A stretch of DNA of 26,272 nucleotides, from NCBI GenBank assembly GCA_964616015.1, contig CAZTTC010000029.1:1-26272 (forward strand). The letters are read 5' to 3'. A model generated the notes under the pieces. That model searched no databases. It saw only the letters and a program-made list of their open reading frames with translations, and was not told the DNA's origin. A program made the position numbers and the translations under genes. Shown here in pieces: positions 16,007-24,588 of this stretch (its first letter is position 1; each line of letters starts with the position of its first letter). Source of the stretch: Methylibium sp964616015. GTDB taxonomy: Bacteria > Pseudomonadota > Gammaproteobacteria > Burkholderiales > Burkholderiaceae_C.

Positions 16007-16768
16007 ATGCTGAAGACGCGCGTCATCCCTTGCCTGCTGCTGCGCGGCGCCGGCCTCGTCAAGACGACGAAGTTCAAGGACCCGAAGTACGTCGGTGATC
16101 CGATCAACGCGATCCGCATCTTCAACGACAAGGAGGTGGACGAGCTGGTGCTGCTGGACATCAGCGCGTCGCGCGAGGGCCGTGGTCCGGCCTTCTCGGT
16201 CATCGAGGAGGTGGCCAGCGAATGCTTCATGCCGCTAGCCTACGGCGGCGGCATCCGCAGCGTCGACGAGGCGCGCAGGATCTTGAAGCTGGGCGTCGAG
16301 AAGGTGGTCTTCAACACGACCGCTTGGCGTACTCCGTCGGTCCTGACCGACGTCTCGCGCGAGTTCGGTGCGCAGGCCGTGGTCGCTTCCATCGACGTGC
16401 GCCGCAAGCTCTTTGGTCGCTATGAAGTGGTGGTCGAGGGCGGAACGCGCAGCACCGGCATCGAGCCGGTCGACTACGCCCGGCGCCTCCAGACAGCGGG
16501 CGCCGGCGAGATCTTCCTGACCTCGGTGGACCGCGACGGCACGATGAAGGGCTACGAGCTCGATCTCATCGCGAAGGTCAGCGCCGCGGTCGACGTGCCG
16601 GTGATCGCCGCCGGGGGAGCCGGCTCGGTGGAGGACTTCCGTGCCGCGACGCGCGAGGGCGGGGCGGCTGCGGTCGCGGCCGGCGCGATGTTCGTGTTCC
16701 ACGGTCCGCACCGTGCGGTGCTCATCACCTACCCGCCGCGCCATCAGCTCGAGGCGGCACTCGCATGA
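16007..16768 (+). CDS. hisF: HisF-like acetamidino-modification protein (second copy)
   Basis: A 253-residue TIM barrel. Asp11, the catalytic base of true HisF, is Leu11 here (IPCLLLRGAG), while Asp130 is kept (SIDVRRK). This rules out normal histidine-pathway cyclase activity and fits the HisF2/AglZ group used in acetamidino sugar synthesis. The C-terminal FVFHGPHRAVLITYP (229-243) also differs from histidine-pathway HisF. It presumably channels ammonia from the HisH-like protein encoded two bases upstream. The ATG at 16007 is preferred to the longer frame running back into hisH. The stop overlaps the next start (ATGA). Confidence 0.88.
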   Translation: MLKTRVIPCLLLRGAGLVKTTKFKDPKYVGDPINAIRIFNDKEVDELVLLDISASREGRGPAFSVIEEVASECFMPLAYGGGIRSVDEARRILKLGVEKVVFNTTAWRTPSVLTDVSREFGAQAVVASIDVRRKLFGRYEVVVEGGTRSTGIEPVDYARRLQTAGAGEIFLTSVDRDGTMKGYELDLIAKVSAAVDVPVIAAGGAGSVEDFRAATREGGAAAVAAGAMFVFHGPHRAVLITYPPRHQLEAALA

Positions 16769-17895
16769 TCCGACATCGCTCCCGGCGTTCGCTCGCGCTG
16801 GCGGTCCTGTCCGTGCTGGCGTTGCTCGGTCTGCTGTTCTTGGCGGTGGCTGGCATCGACGCGCTCGAGGGGCGCAACGAGCTTCAGTTCTTCGCTGACT
16901 CGCCGACCTACCACGAGGTGGCGCGTGGTGACCTGCTCCACATCGACGGCATCGCCGACATGGTGGGCGTGGCCGGCAACTTTCTGGGTCCGTGGCTGCT
17001 CATTCGGCTCGCAGGCGACAGCTACTACCTCGTCCTCATCCTCAACGCGGTGTTGATGGGGCTGTCCATCGCGAGCCTGTCACACTCGCTGCAGATCGAC
17101 GCAGTGCGCCTGCTTGGGTGGCTGTTCCTGAATCCGATCACTCTGTCGAGCCTCCTTGCAGTCAACAAGGAAGTGATCTCGCTGGTGGTGATCGCGCTGC
17201 TGGTGCGGGCGCTCGTGCGGCGTTCGCCGACAACGCTGCTGCTGGCCATCATCGTCTCCGTGCTCGTGCGTTGGCAAATGACGGCCGTGCTGGTCATCGC
17301 CTCCCTGATGCTGGCTCCCATCCACCGGCGCACCTTGCGCTGGGGCGCGCTGGCACTGTTGCTCGGCCTGCTGTCGACCGCTTACGTGCTGCTGGCAGTG
17401 GTCCTCGAGCCCATCCGGGCGAACTTCGAGTTCGCTGCAGCCGACTACGAGGGTTCGGGCTTCTACGAGTGGCTGGTGGGGCTGCAGGACGCGGGCTGGT
17501 ACTGGCTGATCTTCCCGATCAAGGCTGCGCACCTCCTGTTCGGCATGGGCCTGCGCTTCGACCGCCTGCTGGCACCGACGAACATCTACAACGATATCTG
17601 GCAGCTCCTGCACTCCACATCCCTGCTGGTTCTGTTCGTGGTGCTGTGGCGCGGCAAGCGCTTGCAGCTAGACAATGATCTGTTCTATGCCAGCCTCATC
17701 TACTTGGCTGTCTTCGCCCTCACGCCGATCTACACGCCGCGCTACTTCTACCCGGTCTACGTGCTGTGGGCGCTGGTGGCCTGCATGCCCGCAGGCCGTG
17801 AGACCCGGTTGTGGCCGCAGCGCCCCCCTCGCCGCCGACCCGTCACGACCTCAACCGCACCGGACACGCCACTGGCTCTGCCGAACTCCGCATGA
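16765..17895 (+). CDS. Polytopic membrane protein, candidate Wzy O-antigen polymerase
   Basis: A 376-residue integral membrane protein with about nine to ten hydrophobic segments (first at residues 10-30) and a larger polar stretch around 210-240 (FEFAAADYEGSGFYEW). NKEVISLVVIALL near residue 135 resembles the Asn-Lys-Glu motif seen in many Wzy-like polymerases. Wzy proteins have little sequence conservation. The call therefore rests on topology, length, this motif and the presence of Wzx with no other polymerase candidate in the window. The tail after about residue 345 is Arg- and Pro-rich and cytoplasmic. It separates hisF from its probable amidotransferase partner. Overlaps of four bases flank it on both sides. 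Confidence 0.65.
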   Translation: MIRHRSRRSLALAVLSVLALLGLLFLAVAGIDALEGRNELQFFADSPTYHEVARGDLLHIDGIADMVGVAGNFLGPWLLIRLAGDSYYLVLILNAVLMGLSIASLSHSLQIDAVRLLGWLFLNPITLSSLLAVNKEVISLVVIALLVRALVRRSPTTLLLAIIVSVLVRWQMTAVLVIASLMLAPIHRRTLRWGALALLLGLLSTAYVLLAVVLEPIRANFEFAAADYEGSGFYEWLVGLQDAGWYWLIFPIKAAHLLFGMGLRFDRLLAPTNIYNDIWQLLHSTSLLVLFVVLWRGKRLQLDNDLFYASLIYLAVFALTPIYTPRYFYPVYVLWALVACMPAGRETRLWPQRPPRRRPVTTSTAPDTPLALPNSA

Positions 17896-19007
17896 CCGAC
17901 ACAACGACCTGCACCCGTTGCATCATGGACACCACCGACCCCGACATCGTCTTCGATGCCAGCGGTGTGTGCAGTCACTGCCACCGCTACGGACGCGTCG
18001 CGCGCGACCGCGTGATCCCTGCAGCCGATCGGCAGCGCCGCCTCGACGAGTTGGTCGCCGAGATCAAAGCCGTCGGCCGTGGCAAGACCTACGACTGCGT
18101 GATTGGCGTCAGCGGCGGCGTCGACAGCACCTACGTCGCGTGGTTGGTCAAGGAGCTCGGGCTGCGGCCGCTGGCCGTGCACCTGGACAACGGCTGGAAC
18201 TCGGAGACGGCCGTCGCGAACATCGAGAAAACGCTCAAGACGCTGGGCATCGATCTCTACACCCACGTCATCGACTGGGAGCAGTTCCGCGACCTGCAGG
18301 TGTCCTTCCTGAAGGCGTCCACCCCGGACGGCGAGGTGCCGACCGACCATGCCATCTTCGCGCTGCTGTACCAGATGGCTTCGCGCCATGGGATCCGGCA
18401 CGTCATCACCGGCACCAATGTCGCGACCGAAGCCGTGCTGCCCGAGAAGTGGGGCTATGGCTATTTCGACTGGCGCTACATCCGCGACGTGCACCGCCGC
18501 TTCGGCAGCGCGCGCCTGTCCACCTATCCGCACTTCTCGCTGCCGCGGCTCGCCTACTACATGTTCGTGCGGCGCATCCGCATGGTGTCGATCCTGAACC
18601 ACGTCGACTACGACAAGGCGCAGGCCATGAAACTGCTGCAGTCCCGGCTCGGCTGGGTCTACTACGGCGGCAAGCACTATGAGTCGATCTACACGCGCTT
18701 CTACCAAGCCTATGTGCTGCCCCGCAAGTTCGATATCGACAAACGAAGAGCGCACCACTCGACGCTGGTGCTGTCCGGTCAGATGACGCGCGACCAGGCA
18801 CTGGCAGCGATGCAGGAGCCGGTGTACCCCGAGAAGGCGCTGCTCGAGGATCGCGACTACAGCATCAAGAAGCTGGGGCTGACGGCGGCCTCCTTCGAAG
18901 CCATCATGATGGCGCCGCGCAAGACCTTCCTCGACTACCGCACGAGCCGTCCGCTCTTCACCAGCGCGAAGCGCGTGCTCAACACCGGCCGCCGGTTGAT
19001 CGGATGA
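17892..19007 (+). CDS. N-acetyl sugar amidotransferase, WbpG/WbuX family (second copy)
   Basis: A 371-residue PP-loop enzyme with the zinc cysteines Cys7, 10, 27 and 30 and a canonical ATP loop SGGVDS (74-79). Conserved family features include HLDNGWNS (about 95-102), TGTNVATEAVLPEKWGYGYFDW near 180 and KHYES near 258. It should convert an N-acetyl to an acetamidino group with ammonia from the HisH/HisF pair at 15393-16768. Candidate substrates are a 2,3-diacetamido uronic acid (as WbpG does), or a 2-acetamido-6-deoxy sugar as in loci with wbuXYZ. It resembles the first copy only in the motifs, so the two probably act on different sugars. The ATG overlaps the preceding stop (ATGA). Confidence 0.88.
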   Translation: MTDTTTCTRCIMDTTDPDIVFDASGVCSHCHRYGRVARDRVIPAADRQRRLDELVAEIKAVGRGKTYDCVIGVSGGVDSTYVAWLVKELGLRPLAVHLDNGWNSETAVANIEKTLKTLGIDLYTHVIDWEQFRDLQVSFLKASTPDGEVPTDHAIFALLYQMASRHGIRHVITGTNVATEAVLPEKWGYGYFDWRYIRDVHRRFGSARLSTYPHFSLPRLAYYMFVRRIRMVSILNHVDYDKAQAMKLLQSRLGWVYYGGKHYESIYTRFYQAYVLPRKFDIDKRRAHHSTLVLSGQMTRDQALAAMQEPVYPEKALLEDRDYSIKKLGLTAASFEAIMMAPRKTFLDYRTSRPLFTSAKRVLNTGRRLIG

Positions 19008-20221
19008 AGCCGTTGCAGGTGCTCTACCTCCACATGATCGGGCCCTTCGGTGGTGCCTCGCGCAGCCTGTTCGAGGCGATCCGCGCCTTCCCGGCCGGCG
19101 CGGTCGAGGCAAGGTTCGTCACTCAGCGCGGCAGCGTCACCGACTTCTTCGGGCGTCTCGGCGAGGTCGAAGCCGCGCGCGGCATGAGCCAGTTCGACCA
19201 TACGCGCTACAGCTACTACCGCGGAGCCCGCTGGCTGGTGCTGCTGCGCGAGCTGGCCTACCTTCCGGTCACGTGGGCGGCGCTGCGACGCGCGCGGCAC
19301 CGCTGGGGCGACGTGGACCTGATCCATCTCAACGAGTTCACCGGCCTCGTCGCGCTGTGGCTCGCGCAGCGGCGCTTCGGCGCGCCGGCGATCGTGCACG
19401 TGCGCTCGGTCGCCCACGACGACGCTCGCCAGCGCCGCACCGGCTGGATGCACCGTCAGATGCGCGGCGCCGCGGCGGTGGTGGCGATCGACGAGACCGT
19501 GCGGGCCAGCCTGCCGGGCGACTTGCCTGTTGAGGTGATCCACAACGCCTTTGCGCCCAACGCGGCGCTGGGTCAGGACGAAGCCTTCGAGCGGCGCCTG
19601 GCGGTGCTGCGTCCGGCGTCGTTCAAAGTCGGCTTCGTCGGCAACCTGCTGCGGGTCAAGGGCATCCACGAGCTCGTCGAGGCAGCGCGTCTGACGCGCG
19701 AGCGTGGTCTCGATGTGGAGTTCATCGTCGTCGGAGATGACGCGCAGCCTTCGCGGGGCCTCAAGGCGCGGCTCGTCAAGGCGCTCGGCCTGGCGCAGAA
19801 CGTGCGCGCCGAGATCGAGGATGCGCTCGACCAGCACGCGCTGCGCGACCGCGTGCACCTGGTCGGCTTCACCGCCGACATCGCCCGTGCCTACCAGCGC
19901 ATGGACGTGCTGTGCTTTCCGTCCCACTACGATGCGCCGGGCAGGCCCATCTTCGAAGCCGCGTTCTTCGGCGTCCCGAGCATCGTCGCCGTGCGCGAGC
20001 CGCGCGCCGACACGCTGGTGCACGGCGAAACCGGACTGGCCATCGCGCCACGTGCAGCCCCCCAGCTGGCCGACGCCATCGAGCGGATGGCGGGCGACCG
20101 GGACGCGACCCGGCGCATGGGCGAAGCCGCGCGCGCGATGGCCGAACGCACTTTCGGCGTGCAGCGCAACGCCGAGCGACTGCTTGACCTCTACCGACGG
20201 GTGCTGCGCCATGAGCGTTGA
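19004..20221 (+). CDS. GT4-family glycosyltransferase
   Basis: A 405-residue GT-B retaining glycosyltransferase. The N-terminal acceptor domain contains the glycine-rich GPFGGASRSL (13-22), and the donor domain begins near 205 with FKVGFVGNLLRVKGIHELVEA. The nucleotide-sugar site is around RPIFEAAFFGVPSIVA (314-329) with Glu318. The usual first acidic residue of the EX7E pair is not obvious (YDAPGRP precedes). It should add one sugar of the repeat unit on the cytoplasmic face. Donor and linkage cannot be told from sequence. It starts in an ATGA overlap and its end overlaps the next gene by eleven bases. Confidence 0.85.
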   Translation: MKPLQVLYLHMIGPFGGASRSLFEAIRAFPAGAVEARFVTQRGSVTDFFGRLGEVEAARGMSQFDHTRYSYYRGARWLVLLRELAYLPVTWAALRRARHRWGDVDLIHLNEFTGLVALWLAQRRFGAPAIVHVRSVAHDDARQRRTGWMHRQMRGAAAVVAIDETVRASLPGDLPVEVIHNAFAPNAALGQDEAFERRLAVLRPASFKVGFVGNLLRVKGIHELVEAARLTRERGLDVEFIVVGDDAQPSRGLKARLVKALGLAQNVRAEIEDALDQHALRDRVHLVGFTADIARAYQRMDVLCFPSHYDAPGRPIFEAAFFGVPSIVAVREPRADTLVHGETGLAIAPRAAPQLADAIERMAGDRDATRRMGEAARAMAERTFGVQRNAERLLDLYRRVLRHER

Positions 20222-21362
20222 GCCCATCGGGCGCAGTGGGGCGCTGATCAAGCTGATCCGCTTCACCGGGATCTACGGGCCGGGCCGCACGCTGTACAAG
20301 GCCGCAGGACGCCTGCGCTTCGGCCTGCCGGCTTGGTCGCTGCGTTCGCGCCGCGCCGACATCGGCATCATCGGCTGCGGCCAGTTTGCCTTCTCGACGA
20401 TCGGTTATTTCTTGCGGGGCGTCGCGGGCCGGCGACTGGGTGCGTGCTTCGACATCGATCCGGGCGCACGCGATTCGCTGGCGCGTGCGCTGCGCGTCCC
20501 GCACGCCTGCAATTCGGCCGAGGCCCTGCTCGCGCTGCCGGGTCTGCGCACGGTGTTCGTGGCGTCGAACCACGCCTCGCACACGCCCTATGCGGTGCAA
20601 GCGCTGACGCGTGGCCTCGATGTGGTGATCGAGAAGCCCGTCGCCGTCGATCGCAACCAGCTCATCACCTTGCTGCGTGCGCGCGGTGCGTCGAGCGGCC
20701 GCCTGTTTGCCGGCTACAACCGACCCTTCTCGGCTGCCGTTCGAGACCTCCGGGCGGCCATGCCGATCGACGCCGGACTAGGCCTGTCGATGCAGTGCTT
20801 CGTCGCCGGCCACCGGTTGGCTCCGGATCACTGGTACCGCCGCCCCGAAGAAGGCACCCGCGTCTGCGGCAACTTGGGCCACTGGCTCGACCTGTGGGTC
20901 CACGTGCTGACATGGCGCGGGCTGCCGGACCGGCTCGAGCTGTCGCTCGGCTGCGCCGATGCGGCCGAGCCCGACGACAACCTGAGCCTGACGATCTGCA
21001 GCGACCGCCATGACGTGTTTGCCGTGATGCTCAGCTCCCGGGGTGAACCGTTCGAAGGCATCCAGGAATGCATCCACGTCCAGCACGGCGACACGCTGTG
21101 CCGGATCGACGACTTCCGCCGCATGCATCTGTGGCAGGGCGCTCGACGGCGCCGCTACCGCTACTGGCCCAAGGACGTCGGCCACCGGGCGGCGATCCGC
21201 CAGCCCTTCGACGACACGCACAGCCGGGACTGGCACGAGGTCGAACTGTCCACGCTGCTCATGCTGCACGTCGCCGACATGGTGCGCGGTGGCCGGCGGC
21301 ACTCCACCTTTTCGTTCAACGAGAGCCGGGCGCGCCTGGCCAGCGACGTCCTAAGCCCATGA
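20211..21362 (+). CDS. Gfo/Idh/MocA-family oxidoreductase
   Basis: A 383-residue protein. About 50 residues precede the Rossmann motif GIIGCGQFA (52-60), and EKP is at 141-143 followed by LFAGYNRPFS. The substrate domain has LAPDHWYRRPEEGTRVCGNLGHWLDLW, with the His expected of the family. This is the type found next to bi-domain oxidoreductase and heparinase-like genes in polysaccharide loci. Its substrate has not, to my knowledge, been settled. The open frame extends far upstream, but the ATG at 20211, overlapping the GT4 gene, gives a plausible N-terminus (MSVEPIGRSG). The N-terminal extension rich in basic residues is longer than in typical members. Confidence 0.78.
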   Translation: MSVEPIGRSGALIKLIRFTGIYGPGRTLYKAAGRLRFGLPAWSLRSRRADIGIIGCGQFAFSTIGYFLRGVAGRRLGACFDIDPGARDSLARALRVPHACNSAEALLALPGLRTVFVASNHASHTPYAVQALTRGLDVVIEKPVAVDRNQLITLLRARGASSGRLFAGYNRPFSAAVRDLRAAMPIDAGLGLSMQCFVAGHRLAPDHWYRRPEEGTRVCGNLGHWLDLWVHVLTWRGLPDRLELSLGCADAAEPDDNLSLTICSDRHDVFAVMLSSRGEPFEGIQECIHVQHGDTLCRIDDFRRMHLWQGARRRRYRYWPKDVGHRAAIRQPFDDTHSRDWHEVELSTLLMLHVADMVRGGRRHSTFSFNESRARLASDVLSP

Positions 21363-23467
21363 AGCAAGTGCTCCAGGATCTCCGAAGCGGCCGCACCGAA
21401 GTGGCCGACGTGCCCTGTCCGGCGGCCGGTCGTGGCCAGTTGCTGATCCGTACGACGCGGACTCTGGTGTCCAGCGGCACCGAGCGGATGCTGGTCGACT
21501 TCGGCAAGGCTGGGTGGCTGGCCAAGGCGCGCCAGCAGCCCGACAAGGTCCGAATGGTCCTCGAGAAGGTCCGCACCGACGGGCTGATGCCCACCATCGA
21601 GGCCGTCCGCAACAAGCTCGACCAGCCGCTGCCGATGGGCTACTGCAACGTCGGCCACGTCGTCGCGGTCGGTGCCGGGGTGAGCGGCTTCGCGGTGGGC
21701 GACCGCGTCGCCAGCAACGGCCGTCACGCCGAGTTCGTCGCCGTGCCGGTCAACCTGTGTGCGAAGCTGCCGGACGCGGTGTCCGACGACGCTGCGGCCT
21801 TCACCGTGCTGGGCGCGATCGCGCTGCAGGGCATCCGGCTGGCGCAGCCGACCTTGGGCGAGGCAGTGGTCGTCACGGGCCTGGGACTGATCGGACTGGT
21901 GACGGTGCAGCTCCTGCGCGCCCAGGGCTGCCGCGTGCTGGGTCTGGACTTCGACCCCTCCAAGCTGGCACTGGCGCGCCGCTTCGGTGCCGAAGTGGTA
22001 GACCTCGGCGCGGGTGCCGATCCGGTCGTGGCAGCACGTGCCTTCTCGCGCGAGCGCGGCGTCGATGCCGTGATCCTGACCGCCAGTTCCAAGAGTAGCG
22101 AACCGGTGCACCAGGCGGCGCTGATGTGCCGGCAGCGCGGGCGCATCGTGCTCGTCGGCGTGACCGGTCTCGAGCTCTCGCGCGCCGACTTCTACGAGAA
22201 GGAGCTCAGCTTCCAGGTCAGCTGCTCCTATGGCCCCGGCCGCTACGACCCGAACTACGAGGATCTCGGGCTGGACTACCCGGTCGGCTTCGTGCGCTGG
22301 ACCGAGCAGCGCAACTTCGAGGCGGTGCTGGACATGCTGGCCGACGGTCGCTTGGCGCCCGAAGTGCTGATCTCGCACCGCTTCGACATCGACGCCGCCT
22401 CGTCTGCCTACGCCGTAGTCGGGGGCAGCGAGCCGTCGCTCGGCATCCTTCTGAGTTACCCGGGCGCGGTTTCGGCGGCGTCGGCGGCACGCCGCGTGAG
22501 CCTGGCCGCCCAGCCGGCTGCGCCGACCCGTGCCGGCGCGATGCTCGGCGTGATCGGTGCCGGCAACTACGCCAGCGGCGTGCTGCTGCCGGCGCTGTCC
22601 GCCACCGGTGCCGGGCTGCACACGATCGTCTCCGCGGCCGGCGTGAGCGGTCTGCACGCGGGGCGCAGGTTCGGCTTCGCCCACGCATCCACCGACGCCG
22701 CCGCGGTCCTGGACGAGCCCGAGATCGACAGCGTCATCGTCGCAACGCGGCACGACAGCCATGCCCGATACGTGCTGGCGGCTCGGCGAGCCGGCAAGCA
22801 TGTCTTCGTCGAGAAGCCGCTGTGCCTGACGCACGACGAGCTGGTCGAGATCGAGGCCGCCTACCGCGCGCCGGGGCCGCTGCTGATGGTCGGCTTCAAC
22901 CGCCGCTTCGCGCCCCAGGTTCAGCGCATGCATGCGCTGCTGCAGGCGACGCCGGGACCAAAGGCCTTCGTGATGACGGTCAACGCCGGGGCCATCCCCG
23001 CCGGCCACTGGACCCAGGACGGCAACATCGGTGGCGGGCGCATCGTCGGGGAGGCGTGCCACTTCATCGACCTGCTCCGCCACCTCGCCGGTGCCAGCGT
23101 GACTGCGCACCGGTCCGTGGCAATGCGGGCGGTGGCGCAGGACAGCGTCGCGATCACGCTCAGCTTCACCGACGGCTCGATCGGCAGCATCCACTACCTC
23201 GCCAACGGCCACAAGGCAGTGCCCAAAGAACGCCTCGAGGTCTACAGCAGCGGTCGCGTGCTGCAACTCGACAACTTCCGCCGGCTGAGTGGCCATGGAT
23301 GGCCAGGTTTCGGTCAGCTCAAGCTGTGGCGCCAGGACAAGGGCCAGAAAGCCTGCGCCGAGGCCTTCGTGTCGGCAGTCCGGCACGGCGGGCCGGCGCC
23401 GATCCCGCTGGACGAGATCCTGGAGGTCGCGCGCGTCACCCTCGACATCGGAGCGAGCCTCTCATGA
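21359..23467 (+). CDS. Bi-domain oxidoreductase: zinc-dehydrogenase-like (MDR) fused to Gfo/Idh/MocA
   Basis: A 702-residue fusion. Residues 1-370 form an MDR alcohol dehydrogenase-like domain with GLGLIGLVTVQ (174-184). Residues 395-702 form a Gfo/Idh domain with GVIGAGNYASG (397-407) and EKP (485-487). A linker rich in Ala and Ser joins them. The MDR part lacks canonical metal ligands: the usual Cys-Gly-Thr-Asp is SSGTE (38-42), and the GHE motif is GHVV (99-102). It may therefore work without catalytic zinc. Two NAD(P) sites in one chain suggest successive oxidation and reduction, or epimerisation through a keto intermediate. No activity is assigned. It overlaps both neighbours by four bases. 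Proteins of this architecture occur in many polysaccharide clusters, often beside heparinase-like genes. Confidence 0.85.
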   Translation: MKQVLQDLRSGRTEVADVPCPAAGRGQLLIRTTRTLVSSGTERMLVDFGKAGWLAKARQQPDKVRMVLEKVRTDGLMPTIEAVRNKLDQPLPMGYCNVGHVVAVGAGVSGFAVGDRVASNGRHAEFVAVPVNLCAKLPDAVSDDAAAFTVLGAIALQGIRLAQPTLGEAVVVTGLGLIGLVTVQLLRAQGCRVLGLDFDPSKLALARRFGAEVVDLGAGADPVVAARAFSRERGVDAVILTASSKSSEPVHQAALMCRQRGRIVLVGVTGLELSRADFYEKELSFQVSCSYGPGRYDPNYEDLGLDYPVGFVRWTEQRNFEAVLDMLADGRLAPEVLISHRFDIDAASSAYAVVGGSEPSLGILLSYPGAVSAASAARRVSLAAQPAAPTRAGAMLGVIGAGNYASGVLLPALSATGAGLHTIVSAAGVSGLHAGRRFGFAHASTDAAAVLDEPEIDSVIVATRHDSHARYVLAARRAGKHVFVEKPLCLTHDELVEIEAAYRAPGPLLMVGFNRRFAPQVQRMHALLQATPGPKAFVMTVNAGAIPAGHWTQDGNIGGGRIVGEACHFIDLLRHLAGASVTAHRSVAMRAVAQDSVAITLSFTDGSIGSIHYLANGHKAVPKERLEVYSSGRVLQLDNFRRLSGHGWPGFGQLKLWRQDKGQKACAEAFVSAVRHGGPAPIPLDEILEVARVTLDIGASLS

Positions 23468-24588
23468 AGCCCGCGCACGATCCGCTCGTCGACGTCATCG
23501 CAGGGGCTCGCCCCAACTTCATGAAGATCGCGCCGATCCTGCGCGCGATCGAGCAGCGCCGATCGCAGGGATCGCGGCTGCGCTACCGGCTGGTGCACAC
23601 AGGCCAGCACTACGACCAGCGCATGTCGGGCGACTTCTTCGCGCAGCTCGGGATCCCCGCCCCGCACGTCAATCTCGAGGTCGGGTCCGGCAGCCAGGCC
23701 GAGCAGACCGGCGCCATCATGCTGGGGTACGAGCGCCTGCTGCAGGCTCATCGCAGCGACTTGTGCCTCGTGGTCGGCGATGTGACATCGACCATGGCGT
23801 GTGCCATCGCCGCGCAGAAGTTGCGGGTGCCGGTTGCCCACGTCGAGGCCGGGATCCGCTCCGGCGACTGGACCATGCCCGAGGAGATCAATCGCCGCGT
23901 CACCGACTCGATCACGAACTGGTTCTTCACCACCAGCGAGGGGGCCAACGAGCACCTGCGCCGCACCGGCGTACCGGACGATGCCGTGTTCTTCGTCGGC
24001 AACACGATGATCGACACACTGCTCGCCAACCTGGGCCAGCTGCGCCCCCCAGCGTTCTGGGACGCACTCAGTCTGCGGCCGCAGGGCTACTTCGTCATGA
24101 CGCTGCATCGCCCCGCCAACGTCGACGAGCCGGCGTCCTTCGCACGGTTGCTGGTCGCCATCGACGAAGGCGTGCGCGGGCTGCCCGTCATCTTCCCGGT
24201 GCATCCGCGCACCGTGCGCACGATGCAGAACCTGCCGGTACCGGCATCGATCCGGCCGGTGGAGCCGCAACCCTACCTCGAGTTCAACTACCTGGTGCGC
24301 CATGCGCGCGGGGTCATCACCGACTCCGGTGGCGTGACCGAGGAGACAACGATCCTCGGCGTGCCCTGCCTGACGCTGCGCGACACGACCGAGCGTCCTG
24401 AGACGGTGAGCCTGGGCACGAACGAACTCGTCGGCACCGATCCCGCACTCATCAAGCCCCACCTCGACCGCCTGTTCGAAGGCCAGTGGAAGCGCGGCCG
24501 CATTCCACCGCTGTGGGATGGCCGCACCGGCGAGCGGATCGCGCTCACGCTCGAGCGCCTGCTGGGCGCAGGGCCCGCACCCCGATGA
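23464..24588 (+). CDS. wecB: Non-hydrolysing UDP-GlcNAc 2-epimerase family (WecB/WbpI/FnlC-like)
   Basis: A 374-residue GT-B-fold epimerase that inverts C2 of a UDP-N-acetylamino sugar through a glycal intermediate. Motifs are GARPNFMKIAP (14-24), HTGQHYD (45-51), Asp106 in VVGDVTST, VEAGIRSGDWTMPEEINR (127-144), TLHRPANVDE near 215 and DSGGVTEETTILGVPCLTLRDTTERPE near 300. WecB acts on UDP-GlcNAc, WbpI on the 2,3-diacetamido uronic acid, FnlC on a 6-deoxy-talose derivative. The motifs alone do not separate these. With the WbpB/D/E-like genes at the left it could be WbpI. With the WbuB-like gene at the right it could be FnlC. Four-base overlaps lie on both sides. Confidence 0.87.
   Translation: MKPAHDPLVDVIAGARPNFMKIAPILRAIEQRRSQGSRLRYRLVHTGQHYDQRMSGDFFAQLGIPAPHVNLEVGSGSQAEQTGAIMLGYERLLQAHRSDLCLVVGDVTSTMACAIAAQKLRVPVAHVEAGIRSGDWTMPEEINRRVTDSITNWFFTTSEGANEHLRRTGVPDDAVFFVGNTMIDTLLANLGQLRPPAFWDALSLRPQGYFVMTLHRPANVDEPASFARLLVAIDEGVRGLPVIFPVHPRTVRTMQNLPVPASIRPVEPQPYLEFNYLVRHARGVITDSGGVTEETTILGVPCLTLRDTTERPETVSLGTNELVGTDPALIKPHLDRLFEGQWKRGRIPPLWDGRTGERIALTLERLLGAGPAPR

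Noticed and set aside
19704..20210. Extended start for the Gfo/Idh gene inside the GT4 gene
   Set aside because: The sequence before 20211 is the shifted frame of GT4. The ATG at 20211 gives a sensible N-terminus.
23464..24588. Second NeuC-type hydrolysing epimerase
   Set aside because: The motifs PEEINR, TLHRPANVDE and DSGGVTEE match the non-hydrolysing WecB-type branch rather than the NeuC branch seen at 5240.
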